Source of the DNA: Lachnospiraceae bacterium
GTDB taxonomy: Bacteria; Bacillota; Clostridia; Lachnospirales; Lachnospiraceae
Reading direction: 5' to 3'
NCBI GenBank assembly: GCA_015056795.1
Contig: SVFO01000014.1
Span: 1-64,000 of the forward strand
DNA: 64,000 bases
The translations under genes and the position numbers were made by a program. The notes beneath the pieces are model-generated. The model was not told where the DNA came from and did no database searches. It was given only the letters and a program-made list of their open reading frames with translations. The first letter of the stretch is position 1. Every line of letters begins with the position of its first letter. Positions 34,821 through 43,649 of this stretch are shown here, piece by piece.

Positions 34821-37448
34821 TTACAAATGATATTCACCAGGGCCGAGCGTACAGGTACGCCCGCCCGGCAGCATGACCTCTGCCGATGCGTTGGCGGGAA
34901 TGACAAGGTGATATCTGATCGTCCCGTCCGCCTCATAGCGCCAGCCGCTCACGATCTCGCCCAGCGGGGAGCGGTAGCGGGCCTCGGCGCGGCCAAGCAG
35001 CGGATGCGGCTGCGGGTCGATGCTGATTGCGCCTCTCTCTACACGGATGCCGCACACGCCAGAGAAGAGCCAGCCGCAGATTGCGCCCTTGGAATAGTGG
35101 TTGAGCGAGGCCTTGACTTCCCCCTTTTCATTGACGCCGTCCCACTCTTCCCAGATCGAGGTAGCACCGTGACGAATCTCATACAGCCAGCTCGGCAGTG
35201 TGTCCTGCAGTAGCAGCCGGTAGGCGGTCTCGGTATAGCCGTACTCGGCCAGCACCGGGCAGAGGGCGGGCGTGGAAAGGAAGCCCGTGTTCAGATGATA
35301 GCCGCAGCGGATCACCAGCTCATTGAGGTCGGCGACAGCCTGCCGCTTTTCCTCTTCATCCAGCAGGTCAAAGTCAATGGCGCGGACGTATTCGGCCTGC
35401 CGGTCAGAGGTGATCCTGCCCTCCGGCGCTGACAGAAAATGAAAGGCCTTTTTCGCGCCCTCGGCTATGGCGGCATATTTCTCCGCCTGTTCCTCTTCAC
35501 CCAGAAGCCGGGAGATCTCACTCAGAAGCCGGCCTGACAGCGCGTAATAGGCCGTTGCAACCTTGCTCTGAGGCTTGCCCATCTGACCGATTGCGTCCAC
35601 GTCCGGCTCGCACCATTCGCCGTAGTCCGTACCGGTTTCGATGGCATAGTCAGAGTAGGGGTTTTCCGGCCCCTTGGGCGGGGCAAATTTTTCCATCATC
35701 TCCTGGAGCGCTTCCGGCGGAAGGTTTTTCAGCATCGCCCGGTATTGCTCGGGGATCGCGTCCATATTCGGTGCAGCCTGCTTCTGTCCGGCGCGGCTCT
35801 CGAGATAGGCATACCAGCGGCGCATCATGTCCGCGTTCTCTTCCAGGATCCGCTTGTCGCCGGAGCGGCGGTACAGCGCCCAAGGGACGAGGATCGAGGC
35901 GTCGCCCCAGCCTACGGAGCCGGCCAGCAGCTCGGTGGTGAAGGTGGGGCGGTTGTTCTTCGGCGCAATGTTGGCCACCTTGCCGTCTGGATACTGGCTC
36001 AGCCGGCATTCGCCCAGCCATTTGCGCACCACCGGCGCGCAGTCCATCAGGTACAGACCTGTGTCGATGAACACGCCCATGTCGCCCGTCCAGGCCGCCC
36101 GCTCCCGGGTGGGGCAGTCGGTGGGCACGTCGCAGAAGTTGGACTTCATGCTCCACAGCGTGTTCTCCACCAGTTGATTGACCAGAGCGTTGTCACAGTC
36201 AAACCAGCCCAGGCGATCCATGTCGGAATAGACGGCAATAGCCGTGAATCGGGCGTCGCTCAGATCGATGGCGGACTCCACTCTGGCATAGCGGAAGCCC
36301 CAGATGGAGAATCTGGTCTTGTATTCATTTTTGCCCTCTTTGCAGGTGTAGATCAGCTGCTGGCGAGTGCCGCCCTCCTTGTGGCGCTTACGGTCCTGGA
36401 AGTTTTCCTGCGTGAAGTTGCCGTTTTCATCCAGCGTCTCGCCGTGGGTCAGGATGAGCGTGTCGCCCTCGTGGGCCGTAAGCGTGAATTCCACATAGCC
36501 CGCAAGATTCTGGCCGAAGTCGATCACCGTCTGGCCGTTCGGCGTGGTGAAGAGTCTGCCGGGGAAGCGCTCGTGCTCGGTGATGGGCACGCAGTTGGAG
36601 GCGCAGAGATTCTCTTTCGAGAAGTCTTCGACCCTCACACCGTGCCAGCCGGTCAGTTTCTCCCGCCGCGCATCGTACTCCTCGCCCTGCTGCATGTCGT
36701 TCATACGGATGGGGCCTTCCTGGGTGGCCTCCCAATTTTCATCCGAGACGCATACGGGTTTGCCGTCGGCCTCCAGCTGGAAGTACAGCGCCACGTCCTC
36801 GCCATACAGGTTTCGGTCGCCATCCACGCCGGAACAGGAGCGAAACCAGCCATCACCCAGGATTACAAGGGCCTCATTCTCACCCTCCTGCAGCAGCGGC
36901 GTGACGTCATAGGTCTGGACATGCAGACACTTGTCGTAGCTGGATGCGCCGGGCGCGAGGATAAAATCTCCCACGCGCTGACCGTTGATCCAGGCTTCAT
37001 AAAGCCCGTGTGCCGTGATATACAGCCGCGCGGATTGCACTTGTTTGCCAAGGGTGAAGCGCCTGCGCAGGGTGCTGGCCGGCTTATGGGCCTCGGGTTC
37101 GCACTCCGGTTCGGGATTGATCCACTTTGCAGCGTAGTCGCTCTGCTCCAGAAGCCCCATTTCAAAAAAGGCTTCCTCGCTCCAGGGGCCAAGGTCGCCA
37201 TTTTCGTCCCAGAGGCGTACCTGCCAGCCGATCCGATCCCGGCTTTTTAACTGCGCGTCATAAAACGAGAACATTTCTGAACTCTCGATGCGTCCGCTGT
37301 TCCAAAGCTCCGCTTCGCCGCAGAAGGCACGGACTTCATAAGCTGTCTGACGCTGCCCGTCGGCGCAGAGCCAGGATAGGCGGGGCCGCAGCCTGTCGAT
37401 CCCCACTGGATCCTTCATAGCTTCTGTCTTCAAAGAATTCGCTTTCAC
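34821..37448 (-). CDS. GH78 alpha-L-rhamnosidase
   Basis: N-terminal PRLSW..., YITAHGLYEAWINGQRVGD, VIDFGQNLAGY, DVPTDCPTRERAAWTGDMGVF. Confidence 0.95.
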   Translation of the reverse strand: MKANSLKTEAMKDPVGIDRLRPRLSWLCADGQRQTAYEVRAFCGEAELWNSGRIESSEMFSFYDAQLKSRDRIGWQVRLWDENGDLGPWSEEAFFEMGLLEQSDYAAKWINPEPECEPEAHKPASTLRRRFTLGKQVQSARLYITAHGLYEAWINGQRVGDFILAPGASSYDKCLHVQTYDVTPLLQEGENEALVILGDGWFRSCSGVDGDRNLYGEDVALYFQLEADGKPVCVSDENWEATQEGPIRMNDMQQGEEYDARREKLTGWHGVRVEDFSKENLCASNCVPITEHERFPGRLFTTPNGQTVIDFGQNLAGYVEFTLTAHEGDTLILTHGETLDENGNFTQENFQDRKRHKEGGTRQQLIYTCKEGKNEYKTRFSIWGFRYARVESAIDLSDARFTAIAVYSDMDRLGWFDCDNALVNQLVENTLWSMKSNFCDVPTDCPTRERAAWTGDMGVFIDTGLYLMDCAPVVRKWLGECRLSQYPDGKVANIAPKNNRPTFTTELLAGSVGWGDASILVPWALYRRSGDKRILEENADMMRRWYAYLESRAGQKQAAPNMDAIPEQYRAMLKNLPPEALQEMMEKFAPPKGPENPYSDYAIETGTDYGEWCEPDVDAIGQMGKPQSKVATAYYALSGRLLSEISRLLGEEEQAEKYAAIAEGAKKAFHFLSAPEGRITSDRQAEYVRAIDFDLLDEEEKRQAVADLNELVIRCGYHLNTGFLSTPALCPVLAEYGYTETAYRLLLQDTLPSWLYEIRHGATSIWEEWDGVNEKGEVKASLNHYSKGAICGWLFSGVCGIRVERGAISIDPQPHPLLGRAEARYRSPLGEIVSGWRYEADGTIRYHLVIPANASAEVMLPGGRTCTLGPGEYHL

Positions 37449-37598
37449 AGTTCGTCCTCCTCATATATTCTGATTATATTATAAGAGAAAACTGCGATCG
37501 CCGTAAAGCCAGCCATTCCGGAAAAGTTACACTCATTCAGGAACTTTCTTGCTTTTTTTTGTCAAGATTGTTATACTAAGATTGGAAGGAGTGATTCC

Positions 37599-38834
37599 AT
37601 GGACGAGCAAATGACGCGCAGCGAGCAAAACCTTCTGCTGTTGGAGGCATCGCTTCCGCCTAATGAAAAGTTTTATGTCTGGAGCTATGCCTCGGACGGC
37701 AGCTATATCGCCACCTCCTGTCCGGAGGAAGATCGGGAACTTCTGGAAAGAAGCTTCCGTATGTTCGGCGGTATCGAAAAGGCCATCTCTTATCTTGGTG
37801 CGCAGGAGAGCGTCCCGCTCCTGATCGGTTCCCCTATTGGGATGCAATGGGCGGTCACGCTGGAAACGGAGCGCGGACAGAGCCTGATTTTCGTGATGGG
37901 CCCAGTGTTTTACACGCCGCCTGTGGAAACGCAGCTTCGCGCCTCCCTTCGCCCCTATACGAGCTCACGCCAGGGTGCACACCTGGTCAGTGAGCTGATC
38001 GCCCGTCTGCCGAATATGCCGGTGATCCCGCATGCGATCTTTATCCGCTATGTCACGATGGTGCACAACATCCTGACCGGCCAGCAGATGGATGTATCGG
38101 CACTCTCGGCTGTACAAGCTGTTGGCAATGTAGGCACAGTATCTGCGACGGAAAAGCGTGACCGTTCGAAGGTCTATCTGGCAGAGCGGGCTATGCTGAA
38201 AATGGTGCGCAACGGAGATATCAACTACCTGCATGCGCTGAATATCAGTAGCAGTATGAGCCCCGGCGTGCCGGTTCGGGGGCGGGATCCGCTGCAGCAA
38301 AACCGCATCAACATCATCGTCTTCACCACACTCGTCAGCCGCGCCGCCATGGAGGGCGGGCTGAGTCCGGAGGTCGCTTACGCGCTGGGAGACTCCTACA
38401 TCCAAGCCGCCGTCAACAGCAATGACACCGGGGAGCTGAACGCGCTGGCTCTGACCATGTATCACGACTTTATCTACCATGTGCATCATCTGCACTCCAA
38501 CCCCAACTACTCGCCGGCCGTTCAAAAATGCTGTGACTATATTGAACTGAGTCTGGACAAGAAGATCCAGATCCAAGATCTGGCCGCCCTGACCGGCTAT
38601 ACGGATTACTATATAACGGAGAAGTTCAAAAAGGAGACCGGCGTCCCTCTTTTTCTGTATATCCGCTATGCGAAAATCGAGCGCGCCAAGGTGTATCTGG
38701 AATCCTCCGATCTCTCTGTGAAGGAGATCGCAGAGCAGCTGGCCTTCAACACGCCCAATTACTTCATCAAATGCTTTCATGAGGTGACAGGCTATTCCCC
38801 TGCCCAGTACCGCAAGCAGTTCAAAAAACGGTGA
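37599..38834 (+). CDS. AraC family transcriptional regulator
   Basis: C-terminal IQDLAALTGYTDYYITEKFKKETGV...EIAEQLAFNTPNYFIKCFHEVTGYSPAQYRKQ. Confidence 0.93.
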   Translation: MDEQMTRSEQNLLLLEASLPPNEKFYVWSYASDGSYIATSCPEEDRELLERSFRMFGGIEKAISYLGAQESVPLLIGSPIGMQWAVTLETERGQSLIFVMGPVFYTPPVETQLRASLRPYTSSRQGAHLVSELIARLPNMPVIPHAIFIRYVTMVHNILTGQQMDVSALSAVQAVGNVGTVSATEKRDRSKVYLAERAMLKMVRNGDINYLHALNISSSMSPGVPVRGRDPLQQNRINIIVFTTLVSRAAMEGGLSPEVAYALGDSYIQAAVNSNDTGELNALALTMYHDFIYHVHHLHSNPNYSPAVQKCCDYIELSLDKKIQIQDLAALTGYTDYYITEKFKKETGVPLFLYIRYAKIERAKVYLESSDLSVKEIAEQLAFNTPNYFIKCFHEVTGYSPAQYRKQFKKR

Positions 38835-38839
38835 AAAAG

Positions 38840-38870
38840 AGCCCGGAAATGGTGTATTTCCGGGCTTTTT
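38840..38870 (+). terminator. Rho-independent terminator of the araC-type gene
   Basis: AGCCCGGAAATggtgtATTTCCGGGCTTTTT. Confidence 0.85.
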
Positions 38871-38896
38871 CGCATCTCACTTGTCCTCGATTATCT

Positions 38897-39005
38897 CTTG
38901 CATATTTTTGCCGTCTGTAAATAAACGCTTTCAAGGCAGTTTGGGTGCTGTACGGGTGCTGCGCAACAAGACTTATGTGCACTCTCAGCGACCTGTTTCT
39001 TCTCC
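38897..39005. repeat. Right flanking repeat, part 1
   Basis: Near-identical to 21860-21968. Confidence 0.92.
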
Positions 39006-40280
39006 AAGCAGGAACTTTTCAATGCCTATATAGTATATTCCATCATCATCGTGCCATGGTATGATATTATCCTTAATGACAACTATCTTGCGAAAGGAGT
39101 CATTAATGCGCTTCAAGGAATTGACCTCCTGCCTACGTTTTTCCTCGTCTGATACATTGAGTGCCGACTGGATATAAAGCTTGTCACTTCCGTTGTTTGC
39201 AACAAAGTCTATTTCAAGCTGTGAACGGACACTTTTTCGTTCTGCATTCTTGTGATTATACTCAACAATTCCGACATCTACACTATAATCACGATAACGA
39301 AGTTCGTTGTAAATAATATTCTCCATTATGTGGTTTTCTTCCTGCTGTCGGAAGTTGAGTCTTGCATTACGCAGTCCGATGTCTGAGAAGTAGTATTTGA
39401 GCGGCGAACCGATATACTTTCTGCCCTTTACGTCAAACCTCTGTGCCTTGTATAGTAAAAAAGCATCTATGAAGTAATCGAGATATTTTGCAATGGTATC
39501 GTCGGTGATACTCATCTTTTTTACGCTCGCAAAGGTGTTTGACAACTTTAAAGGATTGGTAAGAGAACCGACAGACGATGAGATCACGTCCAAAAGGTCT
39601 TCAAGAACGCTTTTGGCATGACCTATACTTTTTCTCGTGATGATGTCATCAAGGTATATCTTATCGAAAAGATCGCGGAGATACGCAGCCTTGTCTTCAT
39701 GTGTCTTTTGCAGCATCACAAGAGGCATTCCGCCGTACGTAAAGTATTCCTGCCAAGCGTCGTGTTTATCGCCGGTGTAGGCGTTATAAAACTCTGAGAA
39801 TGAAAGCGGGTTTACCCGTATCTCGTCACCTCTGCCACGAAATTCGGTCAGGATATCAGAGGACAGCATCTTTGAATTGCTTCCGGTTACATAAACATCG
39901 GCATTCTTTATTTTCATCAAACCCAGCACAACATCAACAAAGCCGACCGTTTCATCGGTTCCCGGAAGATACGGATTCGGTATTTCGGCGACCTTCTGTA
40001 TCTCGTCAAGGAAGATATAGTACATTCTTTCCTTATCTGTCATGAGCTCACGAATATGCTTTCCGAGTTCTATAGGGTTACGCCAACGGATATTTTCGTC
40101 GTCATCAAGAGCCAGCTCGATAATATGCGAATCATCGACTCCTACAGAGTTAAGATATTTATGGTAAATGTCGAACAGGAGATAAGACTTGCCGCAGCGC
40201 CGGATACCCGTTATCACCTTGACCATACCGTTTTCTTTCTTGCGGATAAGCATATCAAGGTATTTTTTTCTTTCTATCAT
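38985..40280 (-). CDS. AAA_14/DUF4143 family ATP-binding protein
   Basis: GIRRCGKSYLLFDIY Walker A, YYIFLDEIQKV, VYVTGSNSKML; C-terminal LEIDFVAN..KLYIQSALNV resembles the PD-(D/E)xK-like region. Confidence 0.9.
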   Translation of the reverse strand: MIERKKYLDMLIRKKENGMVKVITGIRRCGKSYLLFDIYHKYLNSVGVDDSHIIELALDDDENIRWRNPIELGKHIRELMTDKERMYYIFLDEIQKVAEIPNPYLPGTDETVGFVDVVLGLMKIKNADVYVTGSNSKMLSSDILTEFRGRGDEIRVNPLSFSEFYNAYTGDKHDAWQEYFTYGGMPLVMLQKTHEDKAAYLRDLFDKIYLDDIITRKSIGHAKSVLEDLLDVISSSVGSLTNPLKLSNTFASVKKMSITDDTIAKYLDYFIDAFLLYKAQRFDVKGRKYIGSPLKYYFSDIGLRNARLNFRQQEENHIMENIIYNELRYRDYSVDVGIVEYNHKNAERKSVRSQLEIDFVANNGSDKLYIQSALNVSDEEKRRQEVNSLKRINDSFRKIVVIKDNIIPWHDDDGIYYIGIEKFLLGEETGR

Positions 40281-40394
40281 AACGCACCTCACTAGAAGTA
40301 AATGCGTGCATACGCATTTTTTTCTATTCATTATAAGATTTTTACAAATGTAAGTCAACAGTTATTTATGAGAAGACTGATATTTACATTATGC

Positions 40395-40734
40395 ATCTCA
40401 TTAGAATTATGTGCGTATGTACGCAAATTATTCTAGTCTCAATTCACTGTTGTTATATAAACTATTCATTGTAAAGGGATATAAAACATCGGCCCTTATT
40501 CCAGACCCGATATTGTCCAAATATAAAAAGCAAGCCTCCAAAAGAACAGAAAGGCTCAGAGAGCATACCCTGAGCCTTATCCTAATGAACTCAATCATTT
40601 TTCTGTATATCCTGCCAATTGGAATTATGCAATATCTCTGCATCATCACCGACAAATACCTTTGCAGCTTCCTCATCACCGCAAAGCTGATACAGCATCC
40701 AGGCGGTCATATAACCATCGGAACGAACAAGCAT
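40395..40734. repeat. Right flanking repeat, part 2 (includes the 3' end of the esterase gene)
   Basis: Near-identical to 21969-22307. Confidence 0.92.
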
Positions 40735-41772
40735 ATCCTCATGCTCTGCAAACACATTTGTAGAGATGATCGTATGCTGTGTATTGTGGGTGTCTGCATC
40801 TTCTCCGCAGCACCAGATATAAATGCCCACATCGGGGATATTCGTCCGTAAACCGTTTACCATTTCTTTCAGATCACGCTGGAAGCGATCGCCAAGCTCT
40901 TTGGTCTTATCCATTTTTCCGCTGTCGATATAGGACTGATACTGCATCAGCGTATCATCACGATATGAACAGTCAAAGAGAATCTTCACGCTGTCACCGC
41001 GCTTTTCATGAAGTGCAGTCAGACTGTCAAGGACAAGGTTGTTTGTGGTCAGTCGGTCCGAGATCTGAGTCGGAGCTTTCCACAGATCCACTGCCGTATC
41101 ATGCCAGCCGTCATAAAGCAGAAGCGAACTGTCAACGCATACGGTCACATTTTCTGCATTAGGAAAACGGTCAATCACATCGTCAGCCAGAAGGGAAGTT
41201 GCAAAACCGCCTGCTGAAAAGCCTGTTACAAGCAGAGTGTCAGACTCTCCGATATACTGCTTGACCTGTTCCACATAAGCGGAATAATTACTATATCCTG
41301 TGTGATACATCGTTTTGTTTCCCTCGTAAGTTCCCGTTCCTGCATGAAAATCGCCGGTTGCATAAGGGATCACAATAAAGCTCCAGTCTTTAAATGGATT
41401 ATCTTCCGCAGTACTGCCGATACCGCCCTGTGCAACAAAGTCCTGTGCTGTCATATTCGTTGCATAGAATTTATTACCTCCCTCGGAGGTCTCAGGAGTG
41501 ATGCTCACTCCGCCTCCGAAGAAATACACAACCACCTTGTTTTCCATACCCTTACGGAAGATACCGTGCCATTCGCTGCCGTCAGAGGATTTTGCACCGT
41601 CCACCTTGACCTCATACCACTTGCCGATCTCAGGTTCACCCTTAAGCTCCGGAAATGTTTTGAGGAACGTCAGCTTCAGGAGAAGAAATATACCTATTAG
41701 TATCAATAAAATGATAATGGCAATGATAATAAGCATCTTTTTCCGTTTGCTTTTCGTTTTTTTGTTTTCCAT
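40591..41772 (-). CDS. Membrane-anchored pectinacetylesterase-like alpha/beta hydrolase
   Basis: N-terminal TM; VVVYFFGGGV; LLVTGFSAGGFATSLLADDV. Confidence 0.8.
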   Translation of the reverse strand: MENKKTKSKRKKMLIIIAIIILLILIGIFLLLKLTFLKTFPELKGEPEIGKWYEVKVDGAKSSDGSEWHGIFRKGMENKVVVYFFGGGVSITPETSEGGNKFYATNMTAQDFVAQGGIGSTAEDNPFKDWSFIVIPYATGDFHAGTGTYEGNKTMYHTGYSNYSAYVEQVKQYIGESDTLLVTGFSAGGFATSLLADDVIDRFPNAENVTVCVDSSLLLYDGWHDTAVDLWKAPTQISDRLTTNNLVLDSLTALHEKRGDSVKILFDCSYRDDTLMQYQSYIDSGKMDKTKELGDRFQRDLKEMVNGLRTNIPDVGIYIWCCGEDADTHNTQHTIISTNVFAEHEDMLVRSDGYMTAWMLYQLCGDEEAAKVFVGDDAEILHNSNWQDIQKND

Positions 41773-41806
41773 AATATCGCCTCCTTGCTTGACAAAACAG
41801 TTATTT

Positions 41807-41884
41807 ATGATACTATAGTATCATGCAATGACTGCATAGTCAATAAAACCAAGAAAATGATACTATTTGGTGAAATCGTATCAT
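41807..41884. promoter_or_regulatory. Operator cluster: 18-bp perfect palindrome plus a second ATGATAC/GTATCAT inverted repeat
   Basis: ATGATACTATAGTATCAT 41807-41824; ATGATAC 41857-41863 and GTATCAT 41878-41884. Confidence 0.7.
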
Positions 41885-41909
41885 CGGGCAGGGGCACCAA
41901 GGAGCGATC

Positions 41910-42110
41910 TTGTCAGCTTATGAGGTCATCATGACCGACAGTGACACCGAGCAGAGCTCGGATACCTATGAAAGCTACTATCTCGCCTATGGGCTTTTCG
42001 GCATATTTATGAAGTGGGCAAGGAACGGTTATGCCGAGTCGGTGCAGGAGATGACACAGATCGTTGCAGAGAGGATATTTGCAGGCACTTCGTGTCTTGC
42101 ATTCCAATAA
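41910..42110 (+). pseudogene. Probable TetR-family C-terminal remnant
   Basis: YYLAYGLFGIFMKWARNGYAESVQEMTQIVAERIF resembles TetR C-terminal domains; no HTH upstream. Confidence 0.6.
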
Positions 42111-42120
42111 ATTGCAGACG

Positions 42121-42156
42121 AAAAAAAGAGTTCCTCGAGTAAACTCGGGAACTCTT
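42121..42156 (-). terminator. Terminator-like hairpin
   Basis: Minus GAGTTCCCGAGtttaCTCGAGGAACTCTTTTTTT. Confidence 0.65.
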
Positions 42157-42212
42157 CGCGATGCGATTCGCAGGCACTTCGTGCCTTGCTCATCTCGCGC
42201 TGGCGCGCTATA

Positions 42213-42274
42213 AATTGGATAAAAAAAGCGCACCCTTGCAAGTAAACTTGCGGGTGCGTTTTTTATCCAATTTG
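42213..42274. terminator. Extended bidirectional terminator downstream of rpsI
   Basis: AAATTGGATAAAAAAaGCGCACCC..GCAAG-taaa-CTTGC..GGTGCGTTTTTTATCCAATTT. Confidence 0.85.
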
Positions 42275-42295
42275 CATCGCTTGTAGAAACGCGGA

Positions 42296-42691
42296 TTATC
42301 TCTTTGAGAACTGAGGTGCACGTCTTGCAGCCTTTAAGCCGTACTTCTTTCTTTCCTTCATACGAGGGTCTCTGGTGAGGAAACCTGCCTTCTTCAGGGT
42401 AGGTCTGAACTCAGCGTCTACCTGAAGCAGAGCTCTTGCGATACCATGTCTGATGGCACCAGCCTGACCGGTATATCCGCCGCCCTTTACGTTAACCAGA
42501 ACATCGTACTTATCAGCGGTCTCGGTTGCAACCAGGGGCTGACGAACGATAACCTTCAGGGTCTCAAGACCAAAATACTCATCCATGCTTCTCTTATTAA
42601 TTACAACATCGCCCTTACCAGGTACCAGGTAAACTCTTGCGATGGACTTCTTTCTTCTGCCAGTTCCGTAGTACTTTTCAGATTTAGCCAT
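42296..42691 (-). CDS. rpsI: 30S ribosomal protein S9
   Basis: [16 protein letters not shown]...[25 protein letters not shown]. Confidence 0.98.
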   Translation of the reverse strand: MAKSEKYYGTGRRKKSIARVYLVPGKGDVVINKRSMDEYFGLETLKVIVRQPLVATETADKYDVLVNVKGGGYTGQAGAIRHGIARALLQVDAEFRPTLKKAGFLTRDPRMKERKKYGLKAARRAPQFSKR

Positions 42692-42712
42692 GATTTATTC
42701 TCCTCCTATCCC

Positions 42713-43141
42713 TTAGAAAGTCAATACTTCAGGCTTCTGAGCTGCATGCTTGTGCTCAGGTCCTGCGTATACAAACAGCTTGGTGTACATCTGTCTTCCC
42801 AAAGGTCCCTTGGGAAGCATGCCCTTAACTGCCATCTCGATAACAGATTCAGGCTTCTTTGCCAGCTGCTCTTTCAGGGTTGTCTCTTTCATTCCGCCAA
42901 CATAATCACTGTGTCTGTAATAGATCTTCTGATCCATCTTCTTACCAGTCACCTTGATCTTCTCAGCGTTGATTACGATTACATAATCACCAGTATCAAG
43001 GAAAGGAGTAAAAATAGGCTTATTCTTGCCTCTCAAAACCTTAGCAACTTCTGAAGCCAGACGGCCCAGAGTCATATTGGTAGCATCTACCACGTACCAT
43101 TTTCTGTCAATGGTAGCAGGACTTGCCATAAAAGTCTTCAT
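42713..43141 (-). CDS. rplM: 50S ribosomal protein L13
   Basis: [50 protein letters not shown]. Confidence 0.98.
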   Translation of the reverse strand: MKTFMASPATIDRKWYVVDATNMTLGRLASEVAKVLRGKNKPIFTPFLDTGDYVIVINAEKIKVTGKKMDQKIYYRHSDYVGGMKETTLKEQLAKKPESVIEMAVKGMLPKGPLGRQMYTKLFVYAGPEHKHAAQKPEVLTF

Positions 43142-43306
43142 TGCGATTTCCTCCGTTATTTTGTTAAGAACTTGTTTGCTTTCTCACATTACTTTTCCGC
43201 AGATGTCCGGCCACAAAAAAGTATGCTCCAAAAGCGGTCGATTTCTATCGTAAAATGCTTTGCCGGGGCTTTGGCTAGGCATTCTGATACATCGTCACAT
43301 TGGGAT

Positions 43307-43335
43307 ATTATAGGATATGAACCGTCTTCTGTCAA
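43307..43335 (-). promoter_or_regulatory. Consensus sigma-70 promoter for rplM-rpsI
   Basis: Minus TTGACA (43330-43335), 17 bp, TATAAT (43307-43312). Confidence 0.9.
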
Positions 43336-43499
43336 GACATTTTCTTCTACATTTGAAAGATTTCTTCACGTTTTTTTGCAAAAACTTCACGTAATGCCAT
43401 CTTTTTTCATGTTTTCTATTGGCGAATGCTCATTCATGTTATAAAATAGAAGTGACGCCTTTTTGTATCATACTATGTTTCAGCCCAAAGTGCAAGACT

Positions 43500-43634
43500 C
43501 TATCGCGCAGCGATTTAATCAGCGAAATGAAGCGAGGCGACCGAAGAATATTGCGATGCTGAACTTGCAGCGAAATATTCTTCGCCGCAATGGAGCCGAG
43601 TGGAATGGAGCAAGCTATCGCGCAGCGATTTAAT
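43500..43634. repeat. Intergenic element bounded by 20-bp direct repeats with internal inverted repeat
   Basis: ctatcgcgcagcgatttaat at 43500 and 43615; CGAAGAATATT 43542-43552 with AATATTCTTCG 43574-43584. Confidence 0.8.
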
Positions 43635-43649
43635 TAAGAAAGGGAAACC

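Noticed and set aside
22308-38896. Prophage or integrative element
   Set aside because: No integrase, transposase, relaxase or phage structural gene recognised; content is metabolic.
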